Below, piece by piece: positions 25,998 to 33,795 of a stretch of DNA of 64,000 nt. How positions within the stretch are numbered: position 1 is the stretch's first letter; each line of letters begins with the position of its first letter. Position numbers and translations under genes: made by a program. Origin of the DNA: Streptosporangium sandarakinum (GTDB taxonomy: Bacteria; Actinomycetota; Actinomycetes; Streptosporangiales; Streptosporangiaceae); assembly GCF_013409935.1 (NCBI RefSeq), contig NZ_JACCCO010000001.1:310001-374000 (forward strand). Reading direction: 5' to 3'. The notes beneath the pieces were generated by a model, which was not told the origin of the DNA, ran no database searches, and worked only from the letters and a program-made list of their open reading frames with translations.

Positions 25998-26064
25998 GTT
26001 ACTGGGGAACTGTAGGAGAGTGTGCGCTGACATGGAAGAACGCACTTTTCAGTGACTGGGGAAC
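25998..26064. promoter_or_regulatory. Candidate HxlR operator region
   Basis: Direct repeats GTTACTGGGGAAC (25998-26010) and GTGACTGGGGAAC (26052-26064), one mismatch, flank an inverted pair GTGCG (26022-26026) / CGCAC (26041-26045). The divergent gap between Rid and hxlR is the expected place for HxlR binding. Confidence 0.5.
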
Positions 26065-26067
26065 CTC

Positions 26068-26448
26068 ATGGTGACCAAGCAGTTCGAGGGCTCGCCCGCG
26101 GACGCGGACCTGACACGCGCCGACTCCCTGGCGCGCGAGATCTTCTCGGACGTCGCCAACAAGTGGGCGCTGCTGATCATCGAGGCTCTGGGGGAACGCA
26201 CCCTGCGCTTCAGCGAGCTGCGGGACGGCGTCGAGGGGATCAGCCACAAGATGCTCACCCAGAACCTGCGCATGCTGGAGCGCAACGGCCTGGTCGAGCG
26301 GAACGTCCACCCCACCGTGCCGCCGCGGGTCGAGTACACCCTCACCGAGCCGGGCCGGGCCCTGTGGGAGATGACCAACGAGATGTGCGGCTGGACCCAC
26401 CGGTACCTCGGCCACATCGAGGCGTCCCGCCGCCGCTTCGACGCCTGA
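26068..26448 (+). CDS. HxlR family regulator
   Basis: A 126-residue winged-helix protein: FSDVANKWALLIIEALGERTLRFSELRDGV, then ISHKMLTQNLRMLERNGLV and PRVEYTLTEPGRALW match HxlR. The typical N-terminal cysteine of redox-sensing members is missing, and the only Cys is in NEMCGWTH. It probably represses or activates the divergent Rid gene. ATG 26068 starts 3 bases after the second direct repeat, fitting autoregulation. Confidence 0.9.
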   Translation: MVTKQFEGSPADADLTRADSLAREIFSDVANKWALLIIEALGERTLRFSELRDGVEGISHKMLTQNLRMLERNGLVERNVHPTVPPRVEYTLTEPGRALWEMTNEMCGWTHRYLGHIEASRRRFDA

Positions 26449-26545
26449 AACGCTCAGGACGTTTGAGACGTCCGAGGCGCTTGAGACATCCGGGGCGCCC
26501 CGGAGAACCGGAACGTCCCGGGGGGAGGGGACGCGCGGCGGCCGG

Positions 26546-27532
26546 TCAGATCCAGTTCTCCTCCTTGGCGCGCAGCGCGGCCTGGAAGCGGTTGACCGCG
26601 CCGAGACGGGCCATGAGGTCGGCGACGTAGCGGCGGTAGGTCCGCACCGAGATGTCCAGCTCGCGGGCGGCGATCTCGTCCTTGTCGGCCGTGGCCATCA
26701 CCTCCAGCACCCGCTGCTCCATCTCCGAGAGCAACGGCTGCTCGGTGGAGGGCTCGATGAACTCGCGGAGGTCGACGGCGGACTTCCACATGCCCTCGAA
26801 GTAGATCACGAGCTGGGACACCAGGCCCGGCTCCCTGACCAGCAGGGCGCCCCTGGCGCTCTCCTTGGGGTCGATCGGCACGACCGCCACGCTGCGGTCG
26901 TAGATCAGCATGCGGTCCATGGGCTGCTCGGTGATGCGCACCTCGCCGCCGAGGCTGACCAGCTCGCGGAGGTAGGAGAGCATGAAGGCGTCTTCGAGCG
27001 CCTTGGGGTGGTACACCCCTTTGATCGACAGGCCGCGGCGCAGCGAGCGGGTGTCCAGCGGCAGCGCCGACTCGATCATCACCCGGCTGAACGGCCCGCC
27101 GGGGTGCAGGCAGAGCGTCTCCTTGTAGGAGAAGAAGGCGAGGTCGTCGAGCCGCTGGCGGACCCGGTCGGCGCCCTCGACCCGTTCGATGTCGAGGGCC
27201 GTCGCGGCGCGCTCCCCCTCCTGCTTGTCCTCCATGAAGACCGAGATGGCGTCGCGCGCCGCGAGGACGCGCAGGACCTCGGCGTTGAGCTCGTTGAGCC
27301 GCTTCTCCACCAGGCGCTCGATGCCGATCCGCGGCTCGGTGGCCACGACCCGGTGCCGGTCGTGCAGGTCGAGCAGACCCAGCCGGCCGAGTGTCTCGGC
27401 GGTGGACTCCACGAGATCCGGATCGAGGCCCAACGCCTCGGGAACGGAGTCGACGCCCTCCCCCCGGTGCCGGAGGAAGTATCGATAGATCTCCACCGCC
27501 TCCGGCGAGATGCCGATGACGGACACGTCCAC
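26546..27532 (-). CDS. LuxR-type regulator with TrmB-like N-terminus
   Basis: A 328-residue regulator from GTG 27532 (GGGAGGTGAGCC just upstream). Residues ~8-60 form a TrmB-like winged helix (AVEIYRYFLRHRGEGVDSVPEAL). The middle part has a PLD/TrmB-like effector pattern (MDRMLIYDRSVAVVPIDP). The C-terminal HTH is atypical LuxR: LLSEMEQRVLEVMATADKDE, IAARELDISVRTYRRYVADL. Such regulators often sit in actinomycete lanthipeptide and other peptide clusters. It is the best local candidate for binding the shared elements A-C, which is inference. Its 5' region is AT-rich. Confidence 0.82.
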   Translation of the reverse strand: MDVSVIGISPEAVEIYRYFLRHRGEGVDSVPEALGLDPDLVESTAETLGRLGLLDLHDRHRVVATEPRIGIERLVEKRLNELNAEVLRVLAARDAISVFMEDKQEGERAATALDIERVEGADRVRQRLDDLAFFSYKETLCLHPGGPFSRVMIESALPLDTRSLRRGLSIKGVYHPKALEDAFMLSYLRELVSLGGEVRITEQPMDRMLIYDRSVAVVPIDPKESARGALLVREPGLVSQLVIYFEGMWKSAVDLREFIEPSTEQPLLSEMEQRVLEVMATADKDEIAARELDISVRTYRRYVADLMARLGAVNRFQAALRAKEENWI

Positions 27533-27635
27533 GGCTCACCTCCCGGCCATGCGCACCCGTCCCCAAAGGCGGGCGAACCGCCCCGCCATACAGGTGCGCC
27601 TGCCTACAATCTAACAACAAAGAGATAATCAGTAA

Positions 27636-27654
27636 ATCGGCATATCTAGCCGAT
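27636..27654. promoter_or_regulatory. Palindrome at the MarR stop / LuxR upstream region
   Basis: ATCGGC-ATATCTA-GCCGAT lies across the MarR stop codon and ~105-120 bp upstream of the LuxR-type start, in AT-rich DNA. It could be an operator for either regulator or a weak terminator. Confidence 0.35.
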
Positions 27655-28113
27655 GACCCCCTGCACGGCCAGGTGAGCAAGAACGCGGTCGAGGTGCGCC
27701 CGGTCCTCGGCCGTCAGGCCGCCGAGCAGCCGGTCGTGGACCGTCTCGGTCACCGGGCGCAGCACGTCGGCGAGCAGGGCATGACCCGCGCCGGTCAGCC
27801 GTACGGCGTAGGCGCGGCGGTCGGCGGGATCACGCGCGCGATCGACCAGCCCTCTCTCCTCCAGGGCGTCGATGAGGTGGACCATGGTCGAGCGGTCCAC
27901 CCCCAGGCGGCGGCCGATCTCCTGCTGGGACAGCGGGCCCGCGGCCTGCAGCAGGCCGAGCACGCCGTAGTCGCGCCAGCGCAGGCCCTCGCCCCGCAGC
28001 GCCTCCTCCGTCTCGGCGACGACCCGCCGGGCCGCCTCGTGCAGCAGCCAGCCGGTCGTCCCGGCGAGCATCTCCGTGGCGGGGGCCGAGCCTCTCACGC
28101 CGTCCATGGTCAC
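27646..28113 (-). CDS. MarR family regulator
   Basis: A 155-residue winged-helix protein: WRDYGVLGLLQAAGPLSQQEIGRRLGVDRS, MVHLIDALEERGLV and RARDPADRRAYAVRLTGAG are the MarR helix and wing (DxRxR) motifs. GTG 28113 or ATG 28107 is the start; GGGAGGGG precedes both. It is upstream of the LuxR-type gene on the same strand with a 113-bp gap, and beside the YcaO-like gene, so it may control the locus. The ligand is unknown; MarR proteins often sense phenolic or anthranilate-type acids, compatible with the neighbouring genes. Confidence 0.9.
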   Translation of the reverse strand: MTMDGVRGSAPATEMLAGTTGWLLHEAARRVVAETEEALRGEGLRWRDYGVLGLLQAAGPLSQQEIGRRLGVDRSTMVHLIDALEERGLVDRARDPADRRAYAVRLTGAGHALLADVLRPVTETVHDRLLGGLTAEDRAHLDRVLAHLAVQGVIG

Positions 28114-28248
28114 CGCGTCCCCTCCCGGCTCACCGCGTCCGCTCCCGGCGGCGGTCGCGGACCGTCAGGTTCACCGACCGCCGGCCGCCCCGTCAATCGG
28201 CGGCGTCCTCCGCACGTCGAGGGCCACCGTACGCCCGGGGAGGAGGGG

Positions 28249-29277
28249 TCAGTTGACCGGGCACGGCAGTACGGTGCCCGGCGGGACCGGCCGGTGGCAG
28301 GCGGCGCCCGGGCAGACCACCTTGACGACCTGGCGGGACGGCCCGGCCATGACGGCGACCGGCTCGTGCCCGAACCGCCGGGACGCGACGTCCGCCCAGT
28401 TGGACGGCCGCAGCCCGCCGGGTTCGCCGAGGAGCCGCGAGCCGGCGTCGACGGCCGACCGCTCCAGGTAGGCGAGGTAGTCGGCCTCGCGGTGCCAGAC
28501 CACGAGGCGGCGCAGCGAGTCGCCGGCCGGCAACTCGTCCCACGGCTGGGCGCGGGACGCCATCGCCCGCAGGAACGCCTCGCCGACCGCCTCCTTGACC
28601 GTCCGCGCCGCGGCGGCGGCCATGGTCGCCCCCTCGCCGCCCACGCCGACCAGGGCGATCCGGGCGCCGGGGGCGGGCAGCACGAACGCCGACACCCACA
28701 GGCCCAGGCCGGACGCGGCCTCGACGACCCCGGGGGGAAGCAGCCGGTCGAGATACCGGGACACCCGGAGGATCCGCTGCCGGGGGTCGGCCCACCAGCG
28801 CGTGACCACGTCGTGGGCGAGCAGCTCGGCGACCGCCGCGGAGACCCCGTTGTCGACCACGCCGACCTCGGTGGGCTCGACCGCGCCGTCGCTCTCCCCC
28901 AGCCGGCAGACCTCGGCCGGCAGGAGGTAGCGCTCCCCGGTCAGCAGGCCGGTGCCCACGACGACCGGCCCGTCCTCCGGCGGGCCGGACACGAAGTCGG
29001 TCAGCCTCAGCCGCCGCCCGCCGGGACCGGCCACGGGCACGGGCTCGGGTCCGGGCGGCAGGCGGTGCAGGAGGTCGAGGGCGGTGGCGCGGGCCCGCGC
29101 CCTGGTCCGGGCCGCGTAGGCGGAGAAGCCCGCGGCGATCACGGCGGGCGCGGCGGGCGACGCCTGCGCGTGCGCCAGGTGGACCGTGCCGCCCAGGCAG
29201 CCGGCCACCTCCCCCGCCGTTCCGGATGCCGCCTCCGGTGCCGTGGCCGGCCGGGATTCCGCAGATGTGGACGCCAT
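28249..29277 (-). CDS. Divergent YcaO-like protein
   Basis: A 342-residue protein. The order VVVGTGLLTGERYLLPAEVC, VVDNGVSAAVAELLAHDVVT, WWADP, then ALVGVGGEGATMAAAAARTV and KEAVGEAF follows the YcaO-domain plan (DLLTGE..VPAE, S.GLA..A.LE..ERD, ..A...EA). Two glutamates that could serve ATP/Mg binding remain (Glu151, Glu229), but the ERD motif is AHD and the N-terminal glutamate motif is unclear. YcaO enzymes activate peptide amides to make azol(in)es, thioamides or amidines; this one may be altered or inactive. GGAGGG precedes ATG 29277. It is divergent from the ligase operon. The link to the GNTWG peptide is inference. Confidence 0.65.
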   Translation of the reverse strand: MASTSAESRPATAPEAASGTAGEVAGCLGGTVHLAHAQASPAAPAVIAAGFSAYAARTRARARATALDLLHRLPPGPEPVPVAGPGGRRLRLTDFVSGPPEDGPVVVGTGLLTGERYLLPAEVCRLGESDGAVEPTEVGVVDNGVSAAVAELLAHDVVTRWWADPRQRILRVSRYLDRLLPPGVVEAASGLGLWVSAFVLPAPGARIALVGVGGEGATMAAAAARTVKEAVGEAFLRAMASRAQPWDELPAGDSLRRLVVWHREADYLAYLERSAVDAGSRLLGEPGGLRPSNWADVASRRFGHEPVAVMAGPSRQVVKVVCPGAACHRPVPPGTVLPCPVN

Positions 29278-29736
29278 CGGTCCCTCCTCCTCACAGATCC
29301 CGGCCCGTGGGGGCCCGGAGTGAAGGCCGTCGGCCCCGCGGCCGCCGCTCACCTCGCGGAAAGGGGCTGCGTCGGTCGGCCGCGGGCCGGGGTTTCTCCG
29401 CCGACCGGCTTCCCTTCCCGGTGTCGGAAACGGTACGGGGGCCGGTACGGGACCCAGTACAGCACGCCGGTCCCGTGGGAGGTCAACGCGGCGGAGCCCA
29501 TGCAGCAATCCGCGAGAAGATATGGCGGGACGTCCCCCTTTGGGCAGGGGTGTCCGGAGCCGCGCAGGGGGTGCGCGGCGGGGCGCGGGGATGACGCTTC
29601 GGCTCCTTCGCCTCGGACGGGCTGCACCCCGCCCGCGGGTGCGCGGGGACGCCCGGAATGCCGGCACCTTCCCGGACCCCGCTGCGCCCGCGCGGGCGCG
29701 CGGGGGACGTCGAGCGGGCGCCCCGGGGCGGTCCGG
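29278..29736. other. Divergent promoter region between YcaO-like and ligase genes
   Basis: About 460 bp without a supported gene. The left part must hold the YcaO-like promoter (ribosome site GGAGGG at 29281-29290). A repeated ACGGTACGGGGGCCGGTACG-type stretch lies around 29431-29452. The right end joins element C. Confidence 0.45.
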
Positions 29737-29840
29737 CGACTGGCAGGAACCTGTCAGCCGCGGCCATTTTGCTGCCTCCGTTTCGCCTGTCCGGCGTTCC
29801 GCCCGGAATGCATCGTGGGTGGCACGAGGACGAATCACCA
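29737..29840 (+). promoter_or_regulatory. Shared upstream element, copy C
   Basis: Blocks in order: CGACTGGCAGGAA (29737), TTTTGCTGCCTCCG (29767-29780), TCCGGCGTTCCGCCCGGAA and CACGAGGACGAATCACC (29823-29839). TTGCTGCC to GAGGACGA spacing is 57 bp, as in copies A and B. It ends ~20 bp before the ligase ATG. Confidence 0.78.
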
Positions 29841-29859
29841 GCCACGAGGCAGGTTTCCC

Positions 29860-31548
29860 ATGGACGTTTCCGTCACCGCGCCGCCCGGCTTCGATGTCCA
29901 CGGTCGCCATGACGACGCTCCCCGCTTCAACGTCGCCGAGCGTTTCCTGGACCGCAACCCCGGCGAGCGGACCGCGCTCCTCACCGACGCCGGTCCCGTC
30001 ACCTACGGCGAGCTGCGGGCGCTGGCCGGCCGGGTGGGCAACGCGCTGCGCGCGCTGGGCGTGCGGCGCGGCGACCGGGTGCTGCTCGCGCTCGGCGACG
30101 GGGTGGAGTTCGTCGCCGCCTGGTACGGCGCGCAGCGGATCGGCGCCGTCACCGCCGAGGTGTACACCTACCTGCAGCCCAAGGACTACCGCTACTTCGC
30201 CGACTACGCCGAGCCCGCCGTCGTGGTGGCCGACGCGGTGACCCTGGACCGGCTGCGGGAGGCGGGGGTGACGAACCTGCTGGTGGTCGGGGTGCCCGAG
30301 GAGGACCTGCGTCCCGGCGAGCGTCATTTCGCCACCCTCGTCGCCGCGCAGCCGGCCGAGCCGGTCCAGGCGGAGACGACGCGCGACGACGTGGCCATCT
30401 GGAAGTTCACCACCGGCAGCACCGGCGCGCCCAAGGCGTGCGTGCTGCCGGCGCGCAGCCCGCTGCTGAGCTTCGAGTGGTACGCCCGCGGCGTGCTGGA
30501 CATCCGGCCCGACGACGTCGTGCTGCCGGTGCCCAAGCTGTTCTTCGGTTACGCCCGCGATCTGACCGCGCTGTTCCCGTTCGGGGTGGGCGCGGCCGGG
30601 ATCGTCTTCCCCGAGCGCAGCACCGCCGACCGGATCTTCGAGCTGATCGCGAAGTACCGGCCGACCATCCTGGTCAACGTGCCGACCATGATGAGCGCGA
30701 TGATCGCCCACCCCGAGGCCGCCCGGCAGGACCTCAGCTCGATCCGGCTGTGCACGTCGGCCGGCGAGTCGCTGCCGGAGGAGCTGCACCGCCGGTGGCT
30801 GGACACCTTCGGCGTCGAGATCGTCGACGGCATCGGCTCCTCCGAGGCGTACCACATCTACCTGTCCAACCGGCCGGGCCAGGCACGCCCCGGCAGCCTG
30901 GGCCGGGTGGTGCCCGGCTACCGCGCCCGGGTGGTGGACCGGCACGGCCGGACCCTGCCGGACGGCGAGACCGGGCTGCTGGAGGTGACCGGCGAGACGG
31001 TGGCCCTGGCCTACTGGCAGGAGCCGGAGAAGTCGGCCGAGACGTTCGTCGGCGAGCACACGGTGCGCTCGGGCGACCTGTTCACCCGCGACGCCGAGGG
31101 CTACTTCTACTACCGCGGCAGGGCCGACGACATGCTGAAGATCGGCGGTATCTGGGTGGCGCCCGCCGAGGTGGAGAACTGCCTGCTGGGCCACCCCGCC
31201 GTGACGGAGTGCGCGGTCGTCGGCCACCGGGTGGACGGCCTGACCCGGCTGCGGGCCTACGTCGTGGCCGACGGGGAGGTGTCCGCCGAGGGGCTGCGGG
31301 CGTTCGCGAAATCCAGGATCGCGCCGCAGAAGTGCCCGCGCGACATCCGGTTCGTCGCGGAGCTGCCGCACACCGGCTCCGGCAAGCTCGACCGCCGCGC
31401 CCTGAGCGACGGCGACGGCGGAGACCGCGGGGACCACGAGGACCGTGGCAACCCCGGTGACCGCGAGAACCGCAAGGACCGCGAGGACCGCGGGGCCGCT
31501 GTCCGGAGCGGCGCGGACCGCCCGGAACGCCTGGCCGAGGTGGCCTGA
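29860..31548 (+). CDS. Benzoate-CoA ligase family acyl-CoA synthetase
   Basis: A 562-residue ANL enzyme that would adenylate an aromatic acid and form its CoA thioester. Motifs: FTTGSTGAPKA (P-loop-like, ~180), FFGYARDLTALFPFGVGAAG, DGIGSSEAYHIYLSN (A5 region of benzoate/anthranilate ligases), RGRADDMLKIGG (hinge) and TGSGKLDRR (catalytic Lys). The last ~45 residues are a charged Gly-Asp-Arg-rich tail outside the family core. ATG 29860 follows GAGGC and lies just after element C. It is first of three plus-strand genes with a Trp dioxygenase-like and a kynureninase-like protein, so anthranilate or 3-hydroxyanthranilate is the most likely acid. This substrate is inferred. Confidence 0.9.
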   Translation: MDVSVTAPPGFDVHGRHDDAPRFNVAERFLDRNPGERTALLTDAGPVTYGELRALAGRVGNALRALGVRRGDRVLLALGDGVEFVAAWYGAQRIGAVTAEVYTYLQPKDYRYFADYAEPAVVVADAVTLDRLREAGVTNLLVVGVPEEDLRPGERHFATLVAAQPAEPVQAETTRDDVAIWKFTTGSTGAPKACVLPARSPLLSFEWYARGVLDIRPDDVVLPVPKLFFGYARDLTALFPFGVGAAGIVFPERSTADRIFELIAKYRPTILVNVPTMMSAMIAHPEAARQDLSSIRLCTSAGESLPEELHRRWLDTFGVEIVDGIGSSEAYHIYLSNRPGQARPGSLGRVVPGYRARVVDRHGRTLPDGETGLLEVTGETVALAYWQEPEKSAETFVGEHTVRSGDLFTRDAEGYFYYRGRADDMLKIGGIWVAPAEVENCLLGHPAVTECAVVGHRVDGLTRLRAYVVADGEVSAEGLRAFAKSRIAPQKCPRDIRFVAELPHTGSGKLDRRALSDGDGGDRGDHEDRGNPGDRENRKDREDRGAAVRSGADRPERLAEVA

Positions 31549-31571
31549 AAAGGGGGCACGGGAGGATGAAC

Positions 31572-32357
31572 ATGATCGTTGACCAGTCGCAGGAGACGGC
31601 GTACCCCTCCTACCTGGCGCTGGACGAGATCCTGACGCCGCCGCTCGGGGGGCGCCCCGGCGGGTCCGGCGAGACGCTGCTCACCGTCGCCCTCCGGGCG
31701 CAGGGCCTGTGGTTCGGGCAGCTCCTGCGGGAGCTCGACGCGCTGCAGCGCGGGCTCGACCGCGGCGACGGCCCCGGGGCGCTGCGCGCCGTGGACCGGT
31801 CGCTGCGGATCCTGCGGGCGCTGGTCGCCCAGCTGGAGGTCGTCGAGCCGCTGGCCGCGTGGGAGCTGGACGGCGGTGAGACGGCCGGGCCGGGGTCCTT
31901 CGACCCGGCGGGGTTCCGCGAGGCCGAGGCGGTGCTGGGACGGCGCGACCGCCGCCCGCCGTCCGCGGGGCCGTATCCGGCGGACGGCCCCGCGGACGGC
32001 GGCGGGCGGGTGGAGGCGGAGGCGGCGACGTACCGGCCGTCGGTCTTCGACTCCCTCCTGGGCTACCTGGCGGCACATGGCTATCCTGTCCCGTGCGACC
32101 TGCTGTACCGGGACGTGTCGGCGCCGGTCGCGCCGTCGCCCGGCCTCCAGGACGTCCTGGTACGGGTCCACCGCGACGACGGCGCGGCGGCCCAGATCTG
32201 CGAGCGGCTGGTGGACCTCGACGAGGGCTTCCAGGAGTGGCGTTACCGGCATGCCATGATCGTGGAACGGGCGGCCGGCGACGACGCCCCCGATCCCCGC
32301 GGAGACGTGTTCGCCCCGGTCTTCCCGGACCTGTGGGCGGTCAGGAGCCTGCTTTGA
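31572..32357 (+). CDS. Tryptophan 2,3-dioxygenase-like heme protein
   Basis: A 261-residue protein. YPSYLALDEIL at the start, ALRAQGLWFGQLLRELD, LEVVEPLAAWEL and FQEWRYRHAMIVER (heme-ligand His227) then FPDLWAVRSLL follow the TDO plan. The substrate loop GTGGS seen in classical TDO is not present (GDDAPDPRGD instead), so the substrate may differ from free L-Trp. ATG 31572 has GGAGG seven bases before; ATG 31566 touches it. It lies 23 bp after the ligase. The normal reaction makes N-formylkynurenine. It could act on free Trp or on Trp of a peptide; neither is shown. Confidence 0.82.
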   Translation: MIVDQSQETAYPSYLALDEILTPPLGGRPGGSGETLLTVALRAQGLWFGQLLRELDALQRGLDRGDGPGALRAVDRSLRILRALVAQLEVVEPLAAWELDGGETAGPGSFDPAGFREAEAVLGRRDRRPPSAGPYPADGPADGGGRVEAEAATYRPSVFDSLLGYLAAHGYPVPCDLLYRDVSAPVAPSPGLQDVLVRVHRDDGAAAQICERLVDLDEGFQEWRYRHAMIVERAAGDDAPDPRGDVFAPVFPDLWAVRSLL

Positions 32358-33652
32358 ACCATCGTGAGAACCCGCAGGGCCGACCCGGACGCCCGGACGG
32401 CGCAGACCTTCCCGCCCCGGACGCCCCGGACGGCCCGTCCGTGCCGGACGGTGACCGGTCGGCGCTGCTCGCGCCGCACTACTCGATGTTCCGGGTGGCG
32501 GAGCGGATGCTGCTGACCGGCCACTCGCACCAGGCGTGGCCCGACGTGGCGATGGCCGGCCAGGTGGAGGCGTTCGAGGACGCCGCCCGCGACGTGGACG
32601 CCAAGTGGGGCCGGGCGATGGCCAAGGCCGACGAGGTGCGGGCGGGGTTCCGGCGGTTCCTCGGCGGCCCCTCGGCCGAGCTGGCCCTCGGCGGCAACAC
32701 CCACGAGCTGGTGCTGCGCTTCCTGTCGGCGCTGGATCTGCGGGCCCGGCCCCGGCTGGTCACCTCCGACGGGGAGTTCCACACGCTGCGACGCCAGCTC
32801 GGCCGCCTGGCCGAGGAAGGGGTGGAGGTCGTCCGGGTCCCGGCCGAGCCCGCCGGCACGCTGGCGACCCGGATGGCCGAGGCCGTCGACGACCGCACGG
32901 CCGCCGTGCTGGTGTCGGCGGTGCTGTTCGAGACCGCCCGGATCGTCCCCGGCCTCGGCGAGCTGGCCGCCGCCTGCGAGCGGCGCGGCGCCGAGCTGCT
33001 GGTGGACGCCTACCACGCCCTGGGCGTCGTGCCGTTCTGCATGGACGGGATCGACACGGCGTGGGTCGTCGGCGGCGGCTACAAGTATCTCCAGCTCGGC
33101 GAGGGCAACTGCTTCCTGCGCATCCCGCCGCACGCCGCCGGGCTGCGACCGGTGATCACCGGCTGGTACGCCGAGTTCGCCGAGCTGGCGGCCGACCACC
33201 GGGAGGGCACCGTCGGCTACCCCGCCGGGGCCGCCCGGTTCGCGGGGTCCACCTACGACCCGACGAGCCACTACCGCGCCGCCCGCGTGTTCGGCTTCTT
33301 CGCCGACCAGGGGCTGACCCCGTCCGTGCTGCGCCGGATCTCGCTGCGACAGCGGGGCCTGCTGACCGCCCGGTTCGACGCTCTGGACGCCCCGGAGGAC
33401 CTCGTCACCCGCGACCGCGACGGCTCCCCCGGCGACTTCGGCGGGTTCCTGTCGCTGCGGTCGCCGTACGCCGGGCGGCTGCAGGCCGGGCTGGCGGAGC
33501 GGGGCGTCCTGACCGACAGCCGCGGGGAGTACCTGCGGCTCGGGCCGGCGCCGTACCTGTCGGACGCCCAGCTCACCGCGGCCGTCGACGCCCTCGGCGA
33601 GGAGGTCGCCGCCCTGCGGCGGGAGGCGGGGTCGCCGGTCCCCGGGTCCTGA
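32354..33652 (+). CDS. Kynureninase-like PLP enzyme (class V aminotransferase fold)
   Basis: A 432-residue protein starting at TTG 32354, which overlaps the dioxygenase stop (TTGA) and follows AGGAG by seven bases, so coupling is strong. The PLP site is clear: DAYHALGV (Asp218, His221) and GGGYKYLQLGEG (Lys244). NTHELVLRFLSAL and FHTLRRQLGRL also fit the kynureninase/class V group. The family makes anthranilate plus alanine from kynurenine. A ~35-residue Pro/Asp-rich leader precedes the fold. Formamidase between the dioxygenase and this step is not seen. A relative with another beta-lyase or epimerase reaction remains possible. Confidence 0.85.
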   Translation: MNHRENPQGRPGRPDGADLPAPDAPDGPSVPDGDRSALLAPHYSMFRVAERMLLTGHSHQAWPDVAMAGQVEAFEDAARDVDAKWGRAMAKADEVRAGFRRFLGGPSAELALGGNTHELVLRFLSALDLRARPRLVTSDGEFHTLRRQLGRLAEEGVEVVRVPAEPAGTLATRMAEAVDDRTAAVLVSAVLFETARIVPGLGELAAACERRGAELLVDAYHALGVVPFCMDGIDTAWVVGGGYKYLQLGEGNCFLRIPPHAAGLRPVITGWYAEFAELAADHREGTVGYPAGAARFAGSTYDPTSHYRAARVFGFFADQGLTPSVLRRISLRQRGLLTARFDALDAPEDLVTRDRDGSPGDFGGFLSLRSPYAGRLQAGLAERGVLTDSRGEYLRLGPAPYLSDAQLTAAVDALGEEVAALRREAGSPVPGS

Positions 33653-33670
33653 CCGGGCCGGGTGAGACGC

Positions 33671-33704
33671 GATGACGGCACCTGCGAGATGACGGCACCT
33701 GCGA
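33671..33704 (+). repeat. 17-bp tandem repeat
   Basis: GATGACGGCACCTGCGA occurs at 33671-33687 and 33688-33704, followed by a partial GATGGCGG. It lies just after the kynureninase stop. Confidence 0.8.
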
Positions 33705-33795
33705 GATGGCGGCCGGCGATCTGGTCCCGGCGTCGGGAGGGGGTGAGCCGCGCCGGGTTCCGTGCAGGCTCCGGTATGCCCCGAGTCCCGTGGAG

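Noticed and set aside
27673-29859. Long open frame on the plus strand continuous with the CoA ligase (about 730 extra residues)
   Set aside because: It runs antisense to MarR and the YcaO-like gene, has Pro/Gly/Arg-rich shadow composition, and the ligase has its own start, ribosome site and upstream element.
29278-31437. Minus-strand open frame extending the YcaO-like gene upstream to >1000 residues
   Set aside because: It is antisense to the ligase; the real start at 29277 has a good ribosome site and the extension has no domain pattern.
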